Below are positions 13,501-27,499 of a stretch of 64,000 bases of DNA, one piece after another (position 1 is the first letter of the stretch; each line of letters opens with the position of its first letter). The stretch covers positions 743,523-807,522 of the forward strand of contig VZTJ01003820.1 in the NCBI GenBank assembly GCA_013397795.1, written 5' to 3'. The notes beneath the pieces are model-generated. The model was not told where the DNA came from. It saw nothing but the letters and a program-made list of their open reading frames with translations, and made no database searches. The position numbers and the translations under genes are program-made. Source of the DNA: Orthonyx spaldingii. Taxonomy: Eukaryota; Chordata; Aves; Passeriformes; Orthonychidae.

Positions 13501-14741
13501 TTCTGTATTCCCTGTACTTTCCTGGAGCATCTTTTGACTAACCTCCATGGCAGAAATAAATCACCTGCTTGTAATTCATAGCTGTAATCTTCCTCTTTGC
13601 AGATTTATAATCCCCCACCTACAAACTGCTATACAGATTTGCTTTATGAGATCATATTGTGTCAAGATACTGATGCCATTGTACTCAGTGGGACCAGAGA
13701 AGTTTTGCCTGTGCAGATCTGGAATAAAAGATTGCGAACAGTTTTTGTTTTTTTCTCTGCTGAAATGTGGCTTGGCTTCCTGACTGGGTGTTTTAGAGTT
13801 TTAAAATAAACAACAAGTTTTTGTAGTAATGAGAAAAGGAGAATGGTTTGTGCTTGTCAGTCTGCAGGGTATGTAAGTATATTTGGATTTCTGGCAAGCC
13901 TATTACTGTTATTTTAAGTTTGTGGCTAGTAAAGACAGTTTCCAGTTCCAGATGGCATTCTTTGGCATGCACACTGCTCTTCAGAAATTCACCAACATGC
14001 TTGTGGTAGCTGTGGGTGATCTTCATCACTTCTTCACTTCAGCTACTGACTGTTACAGAGAACGTTAGGAATTGAGGTATTGTGGACATTTTTTTGCAAG
14101 CCTTTATGTTTACCAGTCTGGATCCTCATGTAAGAATGTCCTGGATGTTGTGTTTGTATTTGCTTAGTCTGTTGAGTTCATTGTGTTGAGCACTGTATGC
14201 ATAGCTTAGTTCTTCAGGCACTTGCACTGGAAATTTTTCACGCCTCATGTGAAATGTAGCCTAGAGGTTTTTTGCCTGTGGCTTTTTGTTATTGGCCCAT
14301 ATAGTGATGACTCTAGTTCCTTTTATTAGGCCAGTAGTTGTAATAAAGTTCTGTTAGTCCTTAAGTGATATTTACCAGTTTGAAAAGTTTGATGTAAACT
14401 TCTTTAAAACCTAAAACCACCTAAAACTTCACCATTCCATTGAGGAAGTGCTATTACAGAATACTGTAATTTGTTGACAAGTGCCAAAACCACTCTGTAC
14501 ATTTTTTTTGTGAATAAATGAGTGTATGAAAACTTTAGGACATAAAATTTGTTTTCTACACTGATGCCCATCTTCAGTGGATGAAAACGGATGTTTTCAG
14601 TTGCTGTTTAATCACAATCTAGTTAAATAGACATGCAGCTTTCCAAATAGGAGCAATGCTGCATAACACATGTCTGTGTAGAAAAAAATCCATTTCTTCC
14701 ATTACCTTAGCAAAAATTTTCATTCTAGCTCAGGTTTGGGG

Positions 14742-14778
14742 TTTTTTTTCCTTTTTTTTTTTTTTTTTCTTTTTTTTT
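14742..14778. repeat. interrupted poly-T tract
   Basis: A run of T broken by a few C. The open frame that crosses it owes its length to TTT codons and is not a gene. Confidence 0.8.
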
Positions 14779-17700
14779 AACTTGAAAGAGGGATGGCAAG
14801 ACCAATATGTGTGTGCATGGATGCATATAACCAGTTCCAAAACATGTTTCACATTGAAGACTTTACTACTTCAAATGGCAGCTGTAGTGTTGATCTTGAT
14901 TAAAACTCTGGGACAGCATCTCCAGCGTTACTGCATTTCTCTGTTTTCTGAGAATTTGGGTCATAAAAACCTGAAACTATTTCAACTGGATGTATACAGT
15001 ATTAAAATAAAGAATAAAATTAGCCCTTTTGATTCAAAAGCGCTCCGAAGAATTTTTAAATTGAAGTGGTTTATGGCTGCACACTTATTCACTGCTTTTT
15101 GACTTGTGATTCTTGGTTTTCTTGAAGCAGCAGCAGCTGCACAAGCCAGAATGTTGAACAAGATGTTGTGCTGGCAGATGTTGACCTTCACCAGCAGCCA
15201 GTTCGTCATACCGTTGGTTTTTTTTCATGCCATTGGTTTTTTGAATGATGAGCTGCCAGAGGATGTAAGATGTAGGCTTTCCTTGCTTTTATGAACATTA
15301 GGTACTGCAAGTACAGCTACAAGCACTCAGTGCAGTCTGGTTTATGTTCACCCGTTGCAACTTCAGGAGCTTACACAGAATTATAGCAAGAGAGAAATCG
15401 TGGGTGTGTTTGGAGATCTTTTACTGTGATGTGGCAATGGCAACCAAGGAAGAGAAAGACCATGCCATGAGTAGGAAGTTCTCTTTCGTGTATAGCAAGT
15501 GCTGTATAGACTGAAGTTTGATAATTTTTTATTACTTGAAACAAGTAAAGTGGTAGTTTAAGAATTATTAATTTTTTGTACATTCAGTTAGTAATGGCAT
15601 TGTTGATTAATAACAGTGCTCTTGAAATCAGTGAAACAGTTCGTATCTGAAAATGTACACATCAGCCTGAGGTTTTTGAAGCATAGAGGTCTTAAATTTC
15701 CCTGTTACATGTTTCCACAGTTAAATAAGGTAATAGCATTTAAACTTAATTTTTAAAAAGTATTTATTTGTTCTAAATTTGTCTGTAAACTTTCGAAAGT
15801 CTTAATTGGCTTGTTAAATTGCCTTTATTGAAATCAGGTGTCATTTACTTGGCATCATTATGTGATCAATCAATGGGGATGTCTTAGGATTTAGTGATGT
15901 AGAGATGCATTCATTAAGCAGAGAAGGAATAGTTAATTTCGGGGGCCTATCTGCTTTGCAAAAGCCTTTGTCTGGCTACTTTTTCCTTTCACAAAAACAG
16001 TTTTTATGCAAGATCTCAGTGCCTCAGCTTAGGTGTTGAAATACATTAGTCATCTTTTTCTCTAGAGAACTGTTGGCATTCTTGATGATAATTTGCTGAA
16101 ATCAAAGTATCATCTTTTTAAAAATAAAAAAGCTGTTAGGTGTATAAGAGTTAAAATGTACTGTGTTTCTGGTAACATTATTACTAACTCCCATTAAGAG
16201 GTGCTCGACTTCCGTTAAGACCTTTAATACATGTTTGTGTGTTTAGAAGATTTGCTAATTATTTAAAAGATGAAGGTGACATTTCCCTGACATTTCATAT
16301 ATAGCATGAAAAATTGGTCTTCCGAAAGTCTTAATTTAAAACAGAAAACAGAGCAGACAGGTTAACTGTACATTCTGTTGTGATAGATAGTGATTCAAAA
16401 AAGAAAGCAAAGGGTCAATCGTATTGTAGTATTCATAATTCTTTTTTTAAAATTAATCTATTTACACAGAATGTTTGCTGACATCCAAACCTTTCCTAAG
16501 TAAAATCTGTCAAAGATTTTTCAGGTTTTTGTCTCCAAATATTTCACCAATCTCTTGCTTAATGCTTTTTCTTACTGCTGTTTTCCTGGAAAAAAAAATT
16601 ACTTTCTAGCCTCTGTTGTAACTTCAAGATACGATATATAAGGAATGAAATGCATAAAAGTAATCATAAGAGAAAAAAAACCTTTATTTTTTAAGAGAAA
16701 ACAAATGGTTTTTGATAGTAAGTTGAGTAAATTCCTGAACTTGTTACAAATTGCACATATTATTTCTAATAGCCTTTTAAAAACTTTTAATATTAACATC
16801 ATTTTGTGTTATTGCATTCCTGAAGACCGGCCTGTAGTAACACTGCCTTATGATTTCACATATACCAGTAATGGCTTCTGAGTGACCACTCAAAATAAGG
16901 TCTAAATGTTCTTGAAGATATCAGGTCACTAGAAGTGAAAAAAACCAAAAAGCCAGAAATTTTCAGGAAAAGACGAAAGAAGAGAGCAGAAAACTTTACA
17001 TCAGTGTATAAATTGATGTGCATCTGCTTCCCAAATGCTGTAGAACTGCAGAATAATTTAAATTGGAAAAGTTCTCAGGGTGTCCATCTGGTCTCACTTC
17101 TTACACAGAACAGGGCCGTCTTTCATGTTATATGAGGCTGCAGAATACCTTATGCATGTTGAGGATCTAGCAGCTCCAGTGATGGAAGTCTTGCTAGGAA
17201 GCCTATTTCAGTTTCAGTATATGATCACTGCCCTCATTGTGAGGTTTTTGGGTTTTTTCATTATCTAACTGGAGTTTTTCTTAATGCAAATTGTCCTTTT
17301 GCTACGTACCACAGAAGAGTTTGGCTTCATGTAACCAATTGTATTTTCAGCTCTCTTAATTAGAAAACTGATGTAAGAGAATTCAGAAAGGCAAAATAAT
17401 GCTCAGATATGTGGAGGAGCTTCTGTAGAATTAGTGAATAAGTCGATTGGGCTGTATAGACTTGAGAAATGCAATGAAGGGGAATGTAATAAAGATGTGT
17501 TCAGTGTGTTGAGTGTGGGGATATATGGGGGAAGAGAATAAGGAATAATGATTGTTCTCTGTCTTTGCAGAAGCAAGAAGTAGGGGCCATCAAATAACCA
17601 CAGCAGGCAAATGATTTGTCAAAAACTTGTAACTGAGTTGTGCAACTGGTTGCTATGGCAGGGAGTTGTAATAGGTTATATAGATTCAGAAAACACCTGA

Positions 17701-20189
17701 AAATTATGGAAGGAAAATGTTTCCATGACTGTTGCATGTAGAAACATCACATCTTAACTAGAAAGGCTGGTCTTACACTACAGATCTTCAGAGGACAAAG
17801 ACATGCTCCAAAGAATTCTCATTTTTTTTGCAGGTTTATACTCCACTGGCATGGTCTGGGATATGCCATTGGTCTGAGAAAATGTAACTATTAGTAAATT
17901 TCACACTAGTAAGTCTTGTTTTTCAGACTACCCCCTGCAATTCGGAGTGGGGAACATTAACTTGCATCCAGTGCAGTGTTTTACAATACGTGTACTTCAA
18001 TTATGCATAATTTCTACTGCTTTGAAAGGTGTTACTTGAGTTCAAAACAGAAAATGCTGCCTTATCATAAAATGATTTTTGAATAGCTATGTTGTTTAAT
18101 TGGTTTCACTGTGTACTTGAGATATTTAGCTTTGAATGTTTAAATTTTTAATAACTATATTATATCTACATAGCTTTGCACAGTTCCAGATACCTACAAT
18201 AGTAAACTAAGAAAATACATATTATAATTCCTGGAAAGGGGCTCCAAAGAGATGTCTGCTCAGCTCAAGTAATCAGCTTATATTCAGCCAGCAACTGGTT
18301 TTATGTGTGAGTGCCGTGTTAATAATTTAAAATACTCTGTGTTTTTTTGGTAAAGATAGCATGGTTTTTTATCTGGTTTTCTATATGTGGTCTTTCTGAG
18401 ATACCTAGTTCTGTCAAGGATGGGAAAAAATAAGAGAGAACAGCCTTTTGAGTAACAAGATTAGTCTTATTTCTGAAATCAAATCATAAACTTTAGGGAT
18501 ATTGGCCATGTTCTGCTGTATGCTCACATTTTAATATGTCAGCATTTACGTCTCTTTTAGTAAGTGCTAATAGCTGTAAAACAGACACATGAAGATTTTG
18601 CAGATAGTATATTCACTCATCAGTAGCCAGGCCATACTTAATGTTGCAGTCTAAGTTTCTGATATGCTTTTGGGGCCACTCCTAAATAACTTTTAATCTC
18701 CACTGCTGAAGTGACTAATGCGGAGGATCATTTTCCAAAAATTATTTTCTCTATTTTGAGGAGTTCCTGCTTGTAAATCACAAAACTTCATTTTTATACC
18801 ATACTTCTAGAGACTTGTAAAAAACCAAAATATTCCTTGTTCTGCCCATTGTCTAAATTTGAAGCCTAAAGATGAATGTTGTTCAGGCACCTTTTTAATC
18901 AGGAAAATTGTGTCTTCAAGTAAGAAGGGAAGCTAGCATTCCCTTTACAAAATCTTCGTTAATTTCTCTGGCAGATAATGTCTTTATGCCTGTTTTATCC
19001 ATATGTTCATTGAACATACCGTTTGCAGTAGCTTCTGGAATTTCCCTGTCTGGTTTTATCTTAGAGCCCTTGTACTGTGCTGTAATAGTTTTCAACAAAA
19101 TCTATGGGAATCAGTACTCTAGCCAAATCACAGAAACAGTGCTATCACTCTTGTCTTTTAGATATCACTGATTATGTTCTTCTAATTGAAATCTCCTTCT
19201 GAGACAATTTTCTCTTTGAGTTGAAGATTCCTCATCACATTTCCTCTAAATTTCCCGTGAAGGTTCTGTGATTTGATTTGCAAGCCCACATTCAACTTCT
19301 CTATCCATGTGGACAGTTCACATCTGACTCATGAGGCATTTTTTTCTTTGAATGGCATAATATTAGAGGATGGGCTTATTTATATCACTGTGCATACATG
19401 GCTGACTGATTTAGGAATATTCAATATATGCTGTATTGTCCTTTGTCTCTTACTGATAATCTTCCACCTTTGATTGGTAGTGTTACTATTTACCCATCCC
19501 TCAGAAGCATTAATTCTAGTTTATCTTTGTCTTAGATCTCTCTCCAGCCTCTTACTTCATTGCTTTTCTAAAAAGGGTGTAGGCTATTTTTCTTTTATAA
19601 TAACATCTAAAATGTAGCCCCAAGCCTGGAATTATACAGCTAACAAGCTCTTCTGGGCTCTTACAAAACGAAATTTTTTTCCTGTTGTTTTGTCTTGCTT
19701 ATGTTCATGAAAATACTGTTGTGACTATGACTCATCTGGGCCTGTCTTTTTGATTGTGTCACACTACTGGGTATATTGTTTTATTTCTCATGCACTCTTA
19801 AGATTTGCAGTGATTTTGCTCAGTGACAGAACTGTGTGCTTGGCAGATGAGAGGTTGTTGTCCACGAGACCATATCAATTGTAGTGCATGACCATAGAAG
19901 ATAAATTGTAGTGAAAAATGCACTAAAACACACAGGACCTCATGCTGCACAAGATCCCCCAAAGAGAACATAGCAAATAGAGAAGCCCAGCTTCTGGTCC
20001 TATATAAAGATGCAATTAAAGAAATCTTCAAATGAAATAACAAGTGCTTCACTTACGATTTTCACCTGACCTAAATCCTGCCCTTCTTATTTGGTTCTTA
20101 TGCTTTAGTTCTCCTTTCTATCTCTTGTGAGAAGAGAAGAATGGAAAGTGAAATTAAGAGTGTCGGAATAGTTGTCTTCTGTTGTGACA

Positions 20190-20540
20190 TCTCTTGAAAA
20201 AAGCTGAAATAATTGTTTCCCCTCTTAAGAACGAAAGAAAACTGAACAGCCTACAGCCTCCTTCAACTCCACAGGAACTGCCCCACCATGCTTCAGTGAT
20301 ACCAATAAGGTTATAGCCCTGCAAGTGTGAGCACATCTCTAGTTCTTGCTGTTTACTCCCCAGCTGTGTTCATCAGCATAGAAGTGTTTCAGCGGGCTCC
20401 CAGTGAAGCTGACTTTGTGTCTGGAATGGCTGAAATTCCCTGGTGTTCTTTCAGGTGTTCTCCTGCTGACCTGCCTACGCACACCAGGCTCTGGGCATCT
20501 CACTGGCGTGAGTGGGATGGCATCTCGTCCCACACCTTAT
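20190..20540 (-). mobile_element. CR1-type LINE ORF2 endonuclease fragment
   Basis: On the minus strand around 20250-20345 the reading is QQELEMCSHLQGYNLIGITE followed by AWW. This matches the apurinic-type endonuclease start of CR1 ORF2, whose family motif is GYDLIGITETWWD. The Glu of the ITE motif is kept; the usual Asp after WW is not. The sequence further left (GGCRLFSFL) corresponds to the following GYRLF motif. The upstream side (20345-20540) is more diverged and its limit is approximate. Frames are broken, so it is a dead copy. It comes from the middle of the element, unlike the 3' fragments elsewhere in the window. Confidence 0.8.
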
Positions 20541-21444
20541 CATTGTTAAACCTGATGGTATCCCCTTCTCAGTTATATCTAGTTTATGACATAGATAATT
20601 TCAATTGGTTCTGGGGAGTTGTTAGAAACATGGCTAGTCCTAAAAAGGGAAATACCAGTCAATGCATTTCTCATAATTCTTTGTATTGTGTTCTCATGAC
20701 ACAAATGTCTTTAAACACACTTAAAGAAATAGGTTAAAATGTTCTCTAATGTCAGCTTGTATTTTCATACATACCTAGCTTCTTAATGGTAGAATACAAC
20801 TTTTTCTGTAGTAATTTAGTTATTGCATAAAATATTGTGGTCCACAGATGAGTTTGCTTTCTAGTGAAACTGGTGTTGTATAAAATAAGGAAGTGAAAAA
20901 TTGTGCTACATTTCCTTAGTCTCTCTGAAAGTAATTAATTTAAACTGAAATGAAAATGGATCAGCTAATATGCTTTACTAGCTGTGTTGTGTATGCTAGC
21001 AAGCATGTTACTCCATGATGCTCTCTGCAGCATGCATGAAGCACGATTCCTAATTTCTTTCCAGTGTCTAGCTCTGGTTTGTTAGTCTGATAGTCACATG
21101 TCTTACAACTTTGAAACTTTTGTCATGACTACATATTTGGCATGTTTGTTCTGTTTGGTGACATGATGTCTGTTGGAATGAGCACTGTATGGAATTGTAA
21201 TGAACTTTCTGAGCACATAGTGTCTCTGCTCTATGCTAGGTTCCTTCAGAAATTTAAATTACCTAATACCCCAAGATAATCCTTTCACCTACTAAATCCT
21301 TTGTTGAATTGAGAGGGGCTTGACTGAGAGGTTCAAAATTTGATGTGGCTAGGGAGAGATCACTGAAAGATAGCTCTGATGTGTATTTGCTTTTATTTTG
21401 TAAATCAGACTTAAAATAATACCCTGATTTAACTAGTAAGATTG

Positions 21445-21476
21445 TACACACACATGTACATAAATATATATATATT
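21445..21476. repeat. AC/TA microsatellite
   Basis: A short ACACACACA block, a GTACATAAA spacer, then a run of TA. Confidence 0.8.
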
Positions 21477-23838
21477 TAAAGAGAAGTAGATGGAGTATTC
21501 TGGTTTGCAGTTTTACACTGGTTTAGAAAAAAAAATATATACTTAATGTGCATTAAAAAATCCCTTTATACTGATTTATATACTATTCTGAGTGAAAAAA
21601 CGTGTTTTTTGCAAGATCTAATGGATCCTCCTAAGGTATGCTGCAGCTGAGCGATGGCAAAAAAAAAAAAATCAGTAGAAGACCACTGTTTCAGCTCTTT
21701 AGTTTTATCTAGGTTGCCCTAGAAATACTTGGATGGAATAAATAAACTCAGAACAGGGTACAGTTGTGTTTTGTCATATGTTTGGTTATGCTTGCTGTGC
21801 AGACAAATTCTGAATCTTCATTGCTGTAAGATACAGAGTAGTTTCAGTATGTCAGGGGAAAGAGCTATGGAAATGCTGAATAGTGTTTATAAAGGTATTG
21901 GGATTGGAACAGGACATGTGATACATTTTGAACAAAGCTGAAGTTTATCCCTTAAATCCACATTTCAATATTCACCCTATTTAATGCGACTGTTTGCCTC
22001 TGTATATCATTCATTGGTGCTTATCAAAGTTGGCCCAGTCCTTGAGTCCTTGAGTATTCTGACTCAAAAAAGCTCCCTCTTGTTAATATTTTTTTTGTTA
22101 AGGAGAAACTGGTGGATACAGAACCTTACTTGTACTTGGATGTTGTCACTAAATAAGCAGGCTGTTAGTGTCCACTAGAAAGAAAACTCTTGAATTTTGG
22201 TTGTGGGAAGTGAAATAGAATTTGTGCATCTTTTGGTAACTTATTTTCTCCTGTCATGTAAGAAGTATACATTTAATTGGTGTTAAGTCTCATGGCTCGC
22301 TTCTGAAGAGATGTGTGGAGTAGATCATTCCACAAGCAGCATGCAAGCAAATACAGACTTTTTGTCTTACTTGTTAATGTGGTTTCTTTGTTTAGGTTTG
22401 TTTGGTTTTTTGTTATTGGTTGTTTCGTTTTGGGTTTTTTTGTGAAGGCAGTTTAATTCAGGAGCATTATAAAAATAAAAATCAAGATTCAACACAGAGT
22501 TGTTTTATTAAAATAACATTATTTGATATATGACAATACTTGAGTCTGATAAAAGGTAAAAAAATGTTATTGATGGGTAAGTGAGCACATAGTTAATGAG
22601 TATTTTTGTGATGGATGCACTCCTTTATCAGAGTTTTCACAATTTGACTTGGTTTTGCACTCTTATTTAATAGCATACAAACTAAGGCAAATTGCAGACA
22701 TTTGCTACCAAGTAAATAGCATTGTTTTGCTAAGGTAATGTTTAACCTGTATCTTGTAAAATAAGCTGTATTTGGAAATAATTTTCAAACACTTCTAAAT
22801 TCAGTGTACAGAATGTATACAGTTTGTTGCTTGTTTGGAAGTCCTGAAGCTGCATTTATTACGAGATTTTTGGTTTCTGCTGTCAAGGGTGTACATTGGA
22901 AACTTGGAAGCAATTTTCCTTTGCAACACTGGCAAACAGTTGTAGTCTGTCCCCATTATCAGTTTTTTACAATTTAGTTAACCTAAAGCTAATTAGAATG
23001 AGGTTGTTATTGTGTGGTTTCTCTGCTTCAAGTTTATTTACTTTGTGAGTACTCATTTAAATATCTTTGCTGTTTCTGAAGGTAATTTACAAGCAATAAA
23101 CTCAGTTTGTCCATGTTAAAAGTACTTTTTTTAAAAGATTGTTATTAACTTTGAGGCCTGATAGTAAGAGATGAAGAAAAATAGAGTCTTTGGACTAAGT
23201 CAACTTATGAGACCTTGGCATTTTCATTGACTTATTCTAAACTAGAGGTGCTTAAGGCTGTTTGAGTGTTCCAGTCAGAGCCCTGTTCTTGCAGAATTTT
23301 AAATCCAGGCAGTGGCTGCACTTATGATTTACAGTAATGCAAAAGAGAAATGGCTCCTATTAACTTGCACCAATGGATGGTAGTATTTATAGATAGTCTG
23401 TTGTTAGAGAAGAACCTCTTAATAAAAGGAAAAAAAGCCCATAATAAATACATGTTAAGTAAGGGTAATGCACATACGTTTTTTACTATGTGGGGGTTTT
23501 TTTATTATATATTTTCAGATCATTGTCCCTTTGAAATGACATGCATTTCAGGAGAACTGAGAGTTATGTCCCTTGGTTTTGGGGTATAAGTGAATTTTGG
23601 TTTTCTTTATACTGAAAATAATTCCAAAAAATGTTTCAGGAAATACAGAATTTGTAAGTGGTTAAATTGTTTGATCTTAATCCTGCCGATGTTGACACTT
23701 CCTTGATTGTATCAGTAGAAGCTCAGCCCCTATCTTTTATTTAAGTAAAATTCAGGAATCTGTATTGCACACTCTCCAAAAAATCAATTATCCTACAGAT
23801 GTACTTGTTTTCACTGAAGTTTCTGCCCTTTCTCCTAG

Positions 23839-23931
23839 GACAAGAAGGATAAAGTCTCAAGGTTTGACACTATACGTCATTCCATAGCTGGAATTATAAG
23901 GTCTCCAAAATCCATGTTGGGCTCATCATCG
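23839..23931 (+). CDS. FER: FER tyrosine kinase, linker exon between FX and SH2
   Basis: 31 codons, phase 0 at both ends, so the exon can be skipped without a frameshift. It encodes the basic, Ser-rich linker [20 protein letters not shown] followed by [11 protein letters not shown] (about human 413-443). The remembered human counterpart begins ERKERLSKFESIRHS, so the first half shows conservative changes and the second half is nearly fixed. The acceptor is TTTCTCCTAG and the donor is GTAAGT. In mammals this is the first exon shared between full-length FER and the testis form FerT. The flanking introns are 23.3 kb and 6.3 kb. Confidence 0.96.
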
Positions 23932-26900
23932 GTAAGTAGTACCAATACTGTAGTGTTGTGATATATTCTGTTATTTGTACAGCTTAAATAAGAATTCTTT
24001 TTCCTTGAAGCATAAGGCATTTCCATCTGAATGGACAAAAATTACATTAAAATAATGTTATATAAACACTGTTCTGATTGATCGGCATACAGGATAATAT
24101 CATTGTATAATGGTATGTCAGAGCAACTTGCTGCACTTTAGGAGAATCATAATTTGTATGTTCTTTGCAGCTCCCAGGGTGGTGCTATATTGTTCAGAAT
24201 ACTCTTCCCGATGAGACTGATTTTCTTGAAATGCACTGTGTTATAATAATCTGCAGTAGGTTAGATGGCCTACTACCATGTTTTACCAATTGTTGCAATT
24301 ATTGTCTTCCCTGTATTTGTTATAAAAGCTTCAATGTATAAACATATTGTTACTATTGCTGCTACTGCTGGCACTATTTAAGTAACTAAGTGTTGTAGAT
24401 CATGCTTAAAACCCCACTAAAAATGGTTGTTGAGTATCTCTGAGTTATAGTTGGCTTTTGTTCAAATTCTGTAGTTGTTGGACAAAATTAATTTATTTTA
24501 CTTTTGTATTTCCTCTTGTTTGTTTCATATGGATGCTTGCAAGATTAGTTGGAATCCTTGAGCACGTACTTGGGGATGTGTCAGATATTACTTGAAAAAC
24601 TTCCTGTTTTTTTCTAGAAGTGGAACATGTGATCACTCTAACCCTCCCAACATAAAACCAAATCAAAACAACAACTCAAAAAATGAGCAAAGGAAAAGAA
24701 AACTGCAAGAAAGTTGGGCAAAGTTTTTAAAAGTGTTTAAAATTGCCTTTTAATTGGGATGTTGCCACCTAAAATATAAGCTCAAAGTAGCATTCTTGTG
24801 AAAACTTCAGAAGCAATGGATCTTCTATTTTATGCTGCAGGATTGCATCCAAGGACCCATTAAAGGACACAGCAAACCATATTTAAGCTTGACAATATTC
24901 AGAATGGATGGAAGAGATAACAATTACATATGTGTAAATATACATATGTATACAGAGGACAGCTATATATAGCGATGAAGGAATGGAAAAATAAATATGA
25001 TCATGAGATAAAATTAGGGTAGAAAGGATTTTCCTATGAAAAGCATGGAAGTTGCATGACATTTGAAAAGTAACAGGAAAAAACCTTTCTAAAATATTAA
25101 AATATCCATGATGTTAAACAAAATCTCCACATTAATATGAACTTCATTTTATAAAACTTCTAGTTGTTGTGAAAATGTAGCTTTTCATAGTAAAAATCCA
25201 TTAAAATGTGTATTTCTGTGACCTCTATTCTTTGTGTAGATGAGACGCAGCTCTGTCTATTCCTATGTATTATAAAATTTGTGATTTTAGAAAAACCAAA
25301 AAGCTCCTGCAAACCACAGAACAAACCTACCAAACACTGCTTCAGAAAGAAATTGGAAGAGAAAAAAAATCTCAAGAGGAAGTTCAAAATAAAACATTTA
25401 GATTAAATTGGGGGAAGTCAATGTCAAAATTTAATTGGCTTAAAGTGTCATTTTAAATAAGCTATGTGCCACACTCTGATTTTCATTCCAGCTGATGTAA
25501 ATCTGGTTGTAGATAGTGGTAGATAGGATTGGTGAAACCTTGGAATATGTTTGGAAGAAGTAAGATTGGCATTGGTTCATTTGAGTCACAAAGTAAAATC
25601 TGAGTGACAAGTACAATCTTGATTACCTGTTGCTTAGATGACACCTAAATGACTTCAGAGTTAGAATATATAAACAAGCCAATTTTCAGTTTTGCTTTGT
25701 GTTTTGATTGAGTGATTTCATGTGTGCTAGAAAAGCTGACCATACATATACAGCTAAAATTAGCTTCAGGAATCACTGCTTAGCTACTAAATGTGGTCTG
25801 CTGTTACCCTGGACAATTACATAACCGTGCTTAATTGCTAAATGTATAAACTGGTGCTTAAAACTTATTAGCCATCAATGAAGTATTCAAAGTGATTATT
25901 GAATGTGTATTATAAAATAATATTAACATTCATAAAAAATTCGTTATTTTTTTAAATAGACCAGTATGAAAAAGGATTTCAAAGCAGATTTGGAAAAGGA
26001 CTGATACTGATCCTCTCATATAGTCTACTCTAAAATGTGATCTTGCCTACCTGTTTTCAAGTTATCTGTTTTAAGTATTTAAAGTTTCAAAAGTGGTTTT
26101 AAGTATTTAATTTTTAAATATATTGAAACTTTATAAATGGAGCAATATCTTTGTTTAAATGTGGTTCTATTTTAAAAACAATGTCCAGTATATTTAATTG
26201 GTGGCATAAATTGAATTTTGTTTAAATTAGAGAGGGCTATTTTTTGTATGTCATCTGAAAAAAGTCATGGGGAAACCATGTCATTCCAAAAGCAGCCAGG
26301 TTTTGTGTGTTGACACTGAAATTCTATGTATCTTAGAATGAGACGGTAAGGGGTAATACAGGAAAATAATGTAGCTTGAAGAGAAAGCAACAAGACTAAG
26401 GATTCAGGTAGTTGTTCTTGGACAAAATGCAAGCCAATTTTCTATAACAGCAAGAGATAGAAGTTTAATCAAATGAGGAGAGGAAACTCAACAGTGGGAG
26501 TAACTTTCATGTACAGGTAATGAAATACTGTGCATAATCTGAATGAAGAGTCTGAACAAATTTCATCATGGATGCCAGCTTCTGCCCTTCTGCATAATTT
26601 TTTTGGTGCAAGGCATTTGCGCTTGACACAAACATCTGCTTTTGTTTATAGGATAATTTTTTTTATTGTTTATAGGGTAATAGGTGGAATTAATGCTTGT
26701 TTCAGATGGTGTGTTATTAGTATGGGGGAATGAGCCAGGTACACAGAGAGAGAATGTTCCATAGGGTATTGTCTCAAATTAGCAACCTAAATTTATTGCT
26801 TTACATTTTCATTTGTGTCCATGCTAGTCTTTTACACTGTGAGAGGAAAAAATACATTGACAAAATGTTTTGTTTGCTCCAAGATAGAAAATAAGGAAGT

Positions 26901-27499
26901 GCTAAACATTTGCATTCAGAATATATACAAAAATACCACATGGAGCATGCTATTAGTGTAATAAAATATCATCACCGTTATTTTTTTTATTTAATTGGTA
27001 ATGCAAATGCAGGAATAATATACAGTTTTTTGGAGTTAGAAATAACACACTGCTTTTTGCTCGGTTTTTCTCTTGAAATAAGGGCAGCAGCTGGGGGGGA
27101 CTGCTTCTTTTTACTGTTGGAGAAGAGCATATGTTTCAAAGCATTGTTAAGCAGGGAGAGAGAAAGGGGCTCAATATAAGTAAAGAGGACAGTACTAGGT
27201 CCATGAGGGGCATGTTGAAGTATATAAGGCCATCTCCTTGTAGAAGAAAAAGTGTGATTAAATATATAAGGAGACATCCCCCAGCCCCACCCAATAATAT
27301 ATGAGTGAAATATGGCAATAAATGGAAATCTTGAGAGAAGAAGAATGGGCAAAAGGGAAAAAAAAGAGGGAGAGGGAGGGAGAGTAGAAATTTGCAGTGT
27401 GAGTTCCTTTCCTTCTGCTTGATTTGGTTAATTGTTTATTTTTACCTTCCAGCCAAATTAGCAAAAAAAAAATCCTAGAAACAATATTTCTTCCTTTAG

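Larger units (their letters stand above)
585..23838 (+). other. FER: FER intron (23.3 kb) between FX exon and linker exon
   Basis: This long intron lies between codons equivalent to human 412 and 413. It is mostly AT-rich unique-looking sequence. It contains CR1 fragments at about 2100-2200, 3515-4195 and 20190-20540, poly-T tracts at 741-761 and 14742-14778, a perfect hairpin at 7315-7340, a small triplicated motif at 10501-10592 and an AC/TA microsatellite at 21445-21476. None of the scattered open frames showed recognisable protein similarity or a coherent splice context. In mammals the testis isoform FerT starts from a promoter in the equivalent intron. Confidence 0.9.

Noticed and set aside
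14656..15102. 148-residue open frame
   Set aside because: It crosses a poly-T tract that contributes a run of Phe; there is no splice context, recognisable domain or coding signature.
15106..15294. Frame with an alanine run (EAAAAAQARMLNK) as a possible lost exon
   Set aside because: It stems from a short GCAGCAGCAG run; there is no acceptor in phase and no known protein.
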